This document shows positions 6,636 to 8,896 of a DNA stretch of 8,896 nt, in pieces. Position numbers and translations under genes: made by a program. The first letter of the stretch is position 1, and every line of letters begins with the position of its first letter. Location of the stretch: assembly GCA_029062865.1 (NCBI GenBank), contig JAIDPG010000229.1, positions 1 to 8,896 on the forward strand. The letters are read 5' to 3'. The notes below the pieces were generated by a model. It did no database searches. It was given only the letters and a program-made list of their open reading frames with translations, and had not been told where the DNA came from. Origin of the DNA: Oscillospiraceae bacterium. GTDB lineage: Bacteria; Bacillota; Clostridia; Oscillospirales; Ruminococcaceae.

Positions 6636-7019
6636 ATGGATATTTCGGAAACAAAACGATATTACAGTAAAATAAAAAGAGAAGATCTTTGCAGTTGTGA
6701 TTGTTGTCAATATTATATTGATGAAATCAGATCCTCATACCCTGCAGTATCAGATTATCTCACAACATTAGGAGTTGATATAGAAAAACCATTTGAATGT
6801 GGGTGGCCATCAGACCCCGTTGACGGATATATGGATTATTATGTGGTATTGTACCTGATTGTGGGGAACAATGACGGATTCAAGGAAACTAAGATAGGTG
6901 ATGTTACTATCGAATTAATTGACAGCTATCCGGCTGCAACATATAAAGGAGAATATTTTATTATTGCAGCAGGTCCGTTTCATATAAAATGTCGTACAGA
7001 TAAATACAAGTTTGAATAG
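6636..7019 (+). CDS. AT-rich Cys-clustered hypothetical protein
   Basis: No function is known to me. This 127-residue soluble protein has a tight N-terminal cysteine group, LCSCDCCQYY (C19, C21, C23, C24), then LTTLGVDIEKPFECGWP and a mixed hydrophobic/acidic second half (YVVLYLIVG, IELIDSYP, GEYFIIAAG) that looks like a compact alpha/beta fold. There is no signal peptide or TM helix. The cysteines could bind metal, and small proteins of this look are sometimes immunity or antitoxin partners, but no partner is present. The start at 6636 follows AGGAG (6621-6625) with 10-nt spacing; earlier in-frame codons are non-ATG and run through the terminator remnant. Base composition is clearly different from eno and pheT: A/T at most third positions (AAA, GAT, TAT, ATA), which suggests acquisition from an AT-rich donor. 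It is bordered by the 24-bp direct repeats. Confidence 0.75.
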   Translation: MDISETKRYYSKIKREDLCSCDCCQYYIDEIRSSYPAVSDYLTTLGVDIEKPFECGWPSDPVDGYMDYYVVLYLIVGNNDGFKETKIGDVTIELIDSYPAATYKGEYFIIAAGPFHIKCRTDKYKFE

Positions 7020-7039
7020 TAATTCAATAAACGCATAAT
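7012..7039 (+). promoter_or_regulatory. Candidate eno promoter overlapping the 24-bp repeat
   Basis: TTGAAT (7012-7017), a 16-bp spacer and CATAAT (7034-7039) are the best -35/-10 pair ahead of eno. The -35 overlaps the last codons and stop of the hypothetical gene, and the -10 lies within repeat copy 2. A start near 7046 would give a leader of about 47 nt consisting almost wholly of the hairpin at 7061-7085. The match is moderate for a gene expected to be highly expressed. Confidence 0.4.
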
Positions 7040-7055
7040 CCCCCAAATAAGGGAA
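7032..7055 (+). repeat. 24-bp direct repeat, copy 2
   Basis: Identical over 24 bp to 6516-6539; the intervening unit is 516 bp from repeat start to repeat start and carries the AT-rich gene. Here the repeat lies 12 nt after that gene's stop and 6 nt before the eno leader hairpin, and contains the proposed eno -10 element. Confidence 0.9.
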
Positions 7056-7060
7056 ATACT

Positions 7061-7092
7061 ACCTCCGAAGAATTTTTTCGGAGGTTTTTTGT
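7061..7092 (+). promoter_or_regulatory. Terminator-shaped hairpin sequestering the eno Shine-Dalgarno
   Basis: ACCTCCGAAGA (7061-7071) can pair with TTTTTCGGAGG plus the next T (7075-7085), with one G-U pair and a 3-nt loop. Six T (7085-7090) follow, then GT and the eno ATG at 7093. The 3' arm contains GGAGG (7080-7084), a perfect Shine-Dalgarno at 8-nt spacing and the only one available. The same element therefore has the form of an intrinsic terminator and hides the ribosome site in its stem. Termination, translational control or a mixture would each limit eno. Which one operates is not decidable from sequence. Confidence 0.75.
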
Positions 7093-8385
7093 ATGAATTA
7101 TTTCGGCATTGAAAAGGTAATCGGTCGCGAGATTTTAGACTCCCGCGGCAATCCCACGGTCGAGGCGGAGGTGCATCTCGCGGACGGCAGCATAGGCTTC
7201 GGGGCTGCACCGAGCGGCGCTTCCACGGGCGAGTTTGAGGCGCTGGAGCTCCGCGACGGCGACAAGAAGCGCTACGGCGGCAAGGGAACTCAAAAAGCCG
7301 CCGAGAACATCACAAAGGAGCTTTCCAAAGCGGTAAGCGGGCTCGACGCGCGCGACACCTACGCCGTCGACGCGGCAATGAAAAAGGCGGACGGCACGCG
7401 GGATAAGTCAAAGCTCGGCGCGAACGCGATTCTCGCCGTTTCGATAGCGACCGCGCGAGCGGCGGCGTGCGCTCTTGAAATGCCGCTCTATCGCTTCCTC
7501 GGCGGCGTAAACGGCAACCGCCTGCCCGTCCCGATGATGAATATCCTCAACGGCGGCGCTCACGCGGCGAACACCGTCGACGTTCAGGAGTTTATGATAA
7601 TGCCCGTCGGCGCGAGGTCGTTTAAGGACGCGCTGCGGCAGTGCGCCGAGGTCTTTCACGCGCTCGCGGGACTTCTAAAGGAACGTGGACTTTCGACCGC
7701 GGTCGGCGACGAGGGCGGCTTCGCGCCCGATCTCGAAAGCGACGAGGCGGCGATTCAGTGCATACTCGACGCGGTGGAGAAAGCCGGCTACAAGCCCGGC
7801 GCGGACTTTATGCTCGCAATGGACGCGGCGGCAAGCGAGTGGAAGGGCACAAAGCAGGGCGAGTATATCCTCCCGAAGGCGGGCACGAAATTCACGACCG
7901 AGGAGCTTATCACGCATTGGGAGCAGCTCACGCAGAAATTCCCGATAATCTCCCTTGAGGACGGCTTGGACGAGGAGGACTGGGACGGCTGGAAAACCCT
8001 CACGAACCGTTTGGGAGAGCGCGTTCAGCTCGTCGGCGACGACCTTTTTGTCACGAATACCGAGCGCATCAAGCGCGGCATCACAAGCGGCTGCGGAAAC
8101 TCCGTGCTGATAAAGCTCAATCAGATAGGAAGCGTTTCGGAAACACTCGAAGCCGTGAAGATGGCGCACAAAGCACACTACACCGCCGTTTCATCTCATC
8201 GCTCCGGCGAAACCGCCGACACGGTAATAGCAGACCTCGCCGTCGCCTTAAACACCTGCCAGATCAAGACCGGCGCTCCCTCCAGATCGGAGCGCGTCGA
8301 GAAATACAACCGCCTGCTCCGCATAGAAGAGGAGCTGGGCGACGCGGCTGTCTACCCGGGAAAAGCAGCGTTCAATGTTTTGTGA
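7093..8385 (+). CDS. eno: Enolase (phosphopyruvate hydratase)
   Basis: Converts 2-phosphoglycerate to phosphoenolpyruvate in lower glycolysis; cytoplasmic, Mg-dependent. At 430 residues it is full length. Family landmarks run in order: REILDSRGNPTVEAEV (12-27), the mobile loop SGASTGEFEA (41-50), H157 in GGAHAANTVD, E166 in QEFMIMP, E207 in GDEGGFAPD, metal ligands D244, E289 (SLEDGL) and D316 (GDDLFVTN), catalytic K341 in LIKLNQIG, SHRSGETAD (368-376) and K392 in IKTGAPSRSER. All known catalytic and metal-binding positions are present, at numbering within one of E. coli enolase. The ATG at 7093 is supported by GGAGG at 7080-7084 and by the standard N-terminus. GC-rich codon use matches pheT and contrasts with the preceding gene. 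Expression is probably shaped by the leader hairpin in which the Shine-Dalgarno lies. Confidence 0.98.
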   Translation: MNYFGIEKVIGREILDSRGNPTVEAEVHLADGSIGFGAAPSGASTGEFEALELRDGDKKRYGGKGTQKAAENITKELSKAVSGLDARDTYAVDAAMKKADGTRDKSKLGANAILAVSIATARAAACALEMPLYRFLGGVNGNRLPVPMMNILNGGAHAANTVDVQEFMIMPVGARSFKDALRQCAEVFHALAGLLKERGLSTAVGDEGGFAPDLESDEAAIQCILDAVEKAGYKPGADFMLAMDAAASEWKGTKQGEYILPKAGTKFTTEELITHWEQLTQKFPIISLEDGLDEEDWDGWKTLTNRLGERVQLVGDDLFVTNTERIKRGITSGCGNSVLIKLNQIGSVSETLEAVKMAHKAHYTAVSSHRSGETADTVIADLAVALNTCQIKTGAPSRSERVEKYNRLLRIEEELGDAAVYPGKAAFNVL

Positions 8386-8479
8386 CCCGCGCTTTTCCCT
8401 GCTGTGAAGTGTTTTTTGTTATCTTGATCGTAAACAAAACCAAGCTGCAATTTACTGCAAAAAAGAAAAAAACTTCAAC

Positions 8480-8560
8480 AAGGGGGGGAGGAGGGGCGAA
8501 GCCCTTCTTCTCCCTCTTCTTCTTTATGCTTTCTTCTATTTCTTTCTTTTTTTTCTTCTA
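8480..8560 (+). terminator. Long purine/pyrimidine hairpin with pyrimidine tail, likely eno terminator
   Basis: The purine strand 8480-8497 (AA, seven G, AGGAGGGG, C) pairs with the pyrimidine strand 8501-8518 around a GAA loop to give an 18-bp stem with several G-U pairs. A 42-nt pyrimidine-dominated tract follows, including eight consecutive T at 8547-8554. It is the strongest termination candidate after eno, though it lies about 95 nt past the stop and the stem is not immediately followed by pure T. Confidence 0.5.
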
Positions 8561-8676
8561 ATGTTGACGTTTTGTCAGTTATTTCGCCGGATATCCCGCC
8601 GGATATTTGGCTTGATAACCAACGCTCGGGGCGAGTCAAAATTCGGCTTCGCAACGCGGAATTTCGGCTCGGACAG

Positions 8677-8730
8677 GTGTGACGTTCAGCTAGACGTTTT
8701 GTGTGACGTTCGGTGTGACGTTTCGCTAGA
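8677..8730 (+). repeat. Short tandem repeats of GTGTGACGTT
   Basis: The exact 10-mer GTGTGACGTT occurs at 8677-8686, 8701-8710 and 8713-8722. The first and third are followed by GCTAGA (8689-8694 and 8725-8730), and a partial TAGACGTTTTG lies between. A related TTGACGTTTTGTCAG occurs at 8564-8578. The spacing is irregular (24 and 12 nt). These could be degenerate protein-binding sites or decaying minisatellite-like repeats. Confidence 0.65.
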
Positions 8731-8785
8731 TACTTGCCAGTGCGGCGTTCCGGATTTATCTGTTAAAAAAAATTACAAAAACCCC

Positions 8786-8814
8786 TTGACAAATGAAAAA
8801 AGTTGTGCTATAAT
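8786..8814 (+). promoter_or_regulatory. Perfect consensus extended -10 promoter
   Basis: TTGACA (8786-8791), a 17-bp spacer and TATAAT (8809-8814), with TG at 8806-8807, match the sigma-A consensus at every position including the extended -10. The -35 is embedded in ACCCCTTGACAAA, nearly as in the pheST promoter. Transcription should start near 8821 and run off the window. Confidence 0.9.
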
Positions 8815-8820
8815 ATATCG

Positions 8821-8896
8821 GTAAAGCCGAGCCACCACACTCTCACCCGCCGACGGGGGCGCGAAAACGGGCTTGAAAGCGCCGGAAAACGCGAAC
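8821..8896 (+). other. Start of an untranslated leader or RNA gene, cut by window end
   Basis: The 76 nt after the promoter contain no start codon with a ribosome site. They are GC-rich, with a small stem CCCG/CGGG at about 8847-8858. I tried to match them to T-box Stem I, tmRNA, SRP RNA and RNase P RNA starts and found no convincing fit. A structured leader of the next gene is likely from the promoter strength and the lack of coding sequence. Confidence 0.4.

Larger units (their letters stand above)
8386..8785. other. Non-coding stretch between eno and the next promoter
   Basis: About 400 bp with no convincing gene on either strand. It holds a bulged long-range inverted repeat (TGAAGT plus six T at 8405-8417 against AAAAAA plus ACTTCA at 8467-8477), the purine/pyrimidine hairpin at 8480-8518, a pyrimidine tract to 8560, a direct repeat CGCCGGATAT (8585-8594 and 8597-8606) and GTGTGACGTT repeats. 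The plus-strand reading frame 8561-8824 is rejected because it has no ribosome site and no domain, and it runs into the promoter at 8786. Confidence 0.55.

Noticed and set aside
6516..7055. The 24-bp direct repeats as a CRISPR-like pair or as transposon target-site duplications.
   Set aside because: There are only two copies around a coding unit, 24 bp is longer than usual target duplications, and there are no terminal inverted repeats or transposase. Recombination-type borders fit better.
8482..8496. G-rich run (seven G, then GG and GGGG) as a possible G-quadruplex.
   Set aside because: Even splitting the seven-G run, fewer than four runs of three G are available, and the strand pairs better with the pyrimidine arm as a hairpin.
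8561..8824. Open frame of 87 codons on the plus strand, with several Cys and CDV-like repeats.
   Set aside because: The apparent CDV repetition is only the GTGTGACGTT DNA repeats translated. There is no ribosome site, and the 3' end runs through a perfect promoter.

Overview
The window reads as a chromosomal segment of a Bacillota organism, most likely a Clostridia member of the Oscillospiraceae/Ruminococcaceae type. This is an inference from the Phe-specific T-box leader in front of pheST, the Cys-rich insert in PheS that is usual in Bacillota, the strong purine Shine-Dalgarno sites, the consensus sigma-A promoters, and the GC-rich codon use of the core genes. There are no rRNA or tRNA genes, no CRISPR array, and no recognisable transposase or phage gene.

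Layout. On the minus strand, 104-979 encodes an EamA/DMT-family transporter. It has a perfect consensus promoter and a 14-bp hairpin at the very start of its mRNA. Divergent from it, ldhA (1146-2126) encodes a D-lactate dehydrogenase. A complete T-box riboswitch follows, with promoter, Stem I, UUC specifier, T-box sequence and terminator (about 2131-2433). It controls the pheS-pheT operon (2453-5892), which encodes both subunits of phenylalanyl-tRNA synthetase and ends in a clear intrinsic terminator at 5915-5941.

Between pheT and eno lies an accessory islet (about 5950-7060) with lower GC. It carries a small two-TM protein with a PH-like tail (6040-6522) and an AT-rich, Cys-clustered hypothetical protein (6636-7019). 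Each gene is preceded by a related AAGAGCCTGCT hairpin and followed by the same 24-bp sequence, so the islet looks like two tandem cassettes with the same borders and different cargo.

Enolase (7093-8385) follows. Its Shine-Dalgarno sequence is the 3' arm of a terminator-shaped hairpin whose T-run runs almost into the start codon. This is the most striking regulatory arrangement in the window. After eno comes about 400 bp without a convincing gene: a long purine/pyrimidine hairpin, short tandem repeats, then a perfect extended -10 promoter (8786-8814) that starts a leader cut off by the window end.

Functionally the core genes are housekeeping: fermentative NADH reoxidation (LdhA), phenylalanine charging of tRNA (PheST, with its own tRNA-sensing leader) and lower glycolysis (Eno). 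The two islet proteins have no assigned function. The strongest candidates for something undescribed are the eno leader hairpin and the repeat-bordered cassettes.
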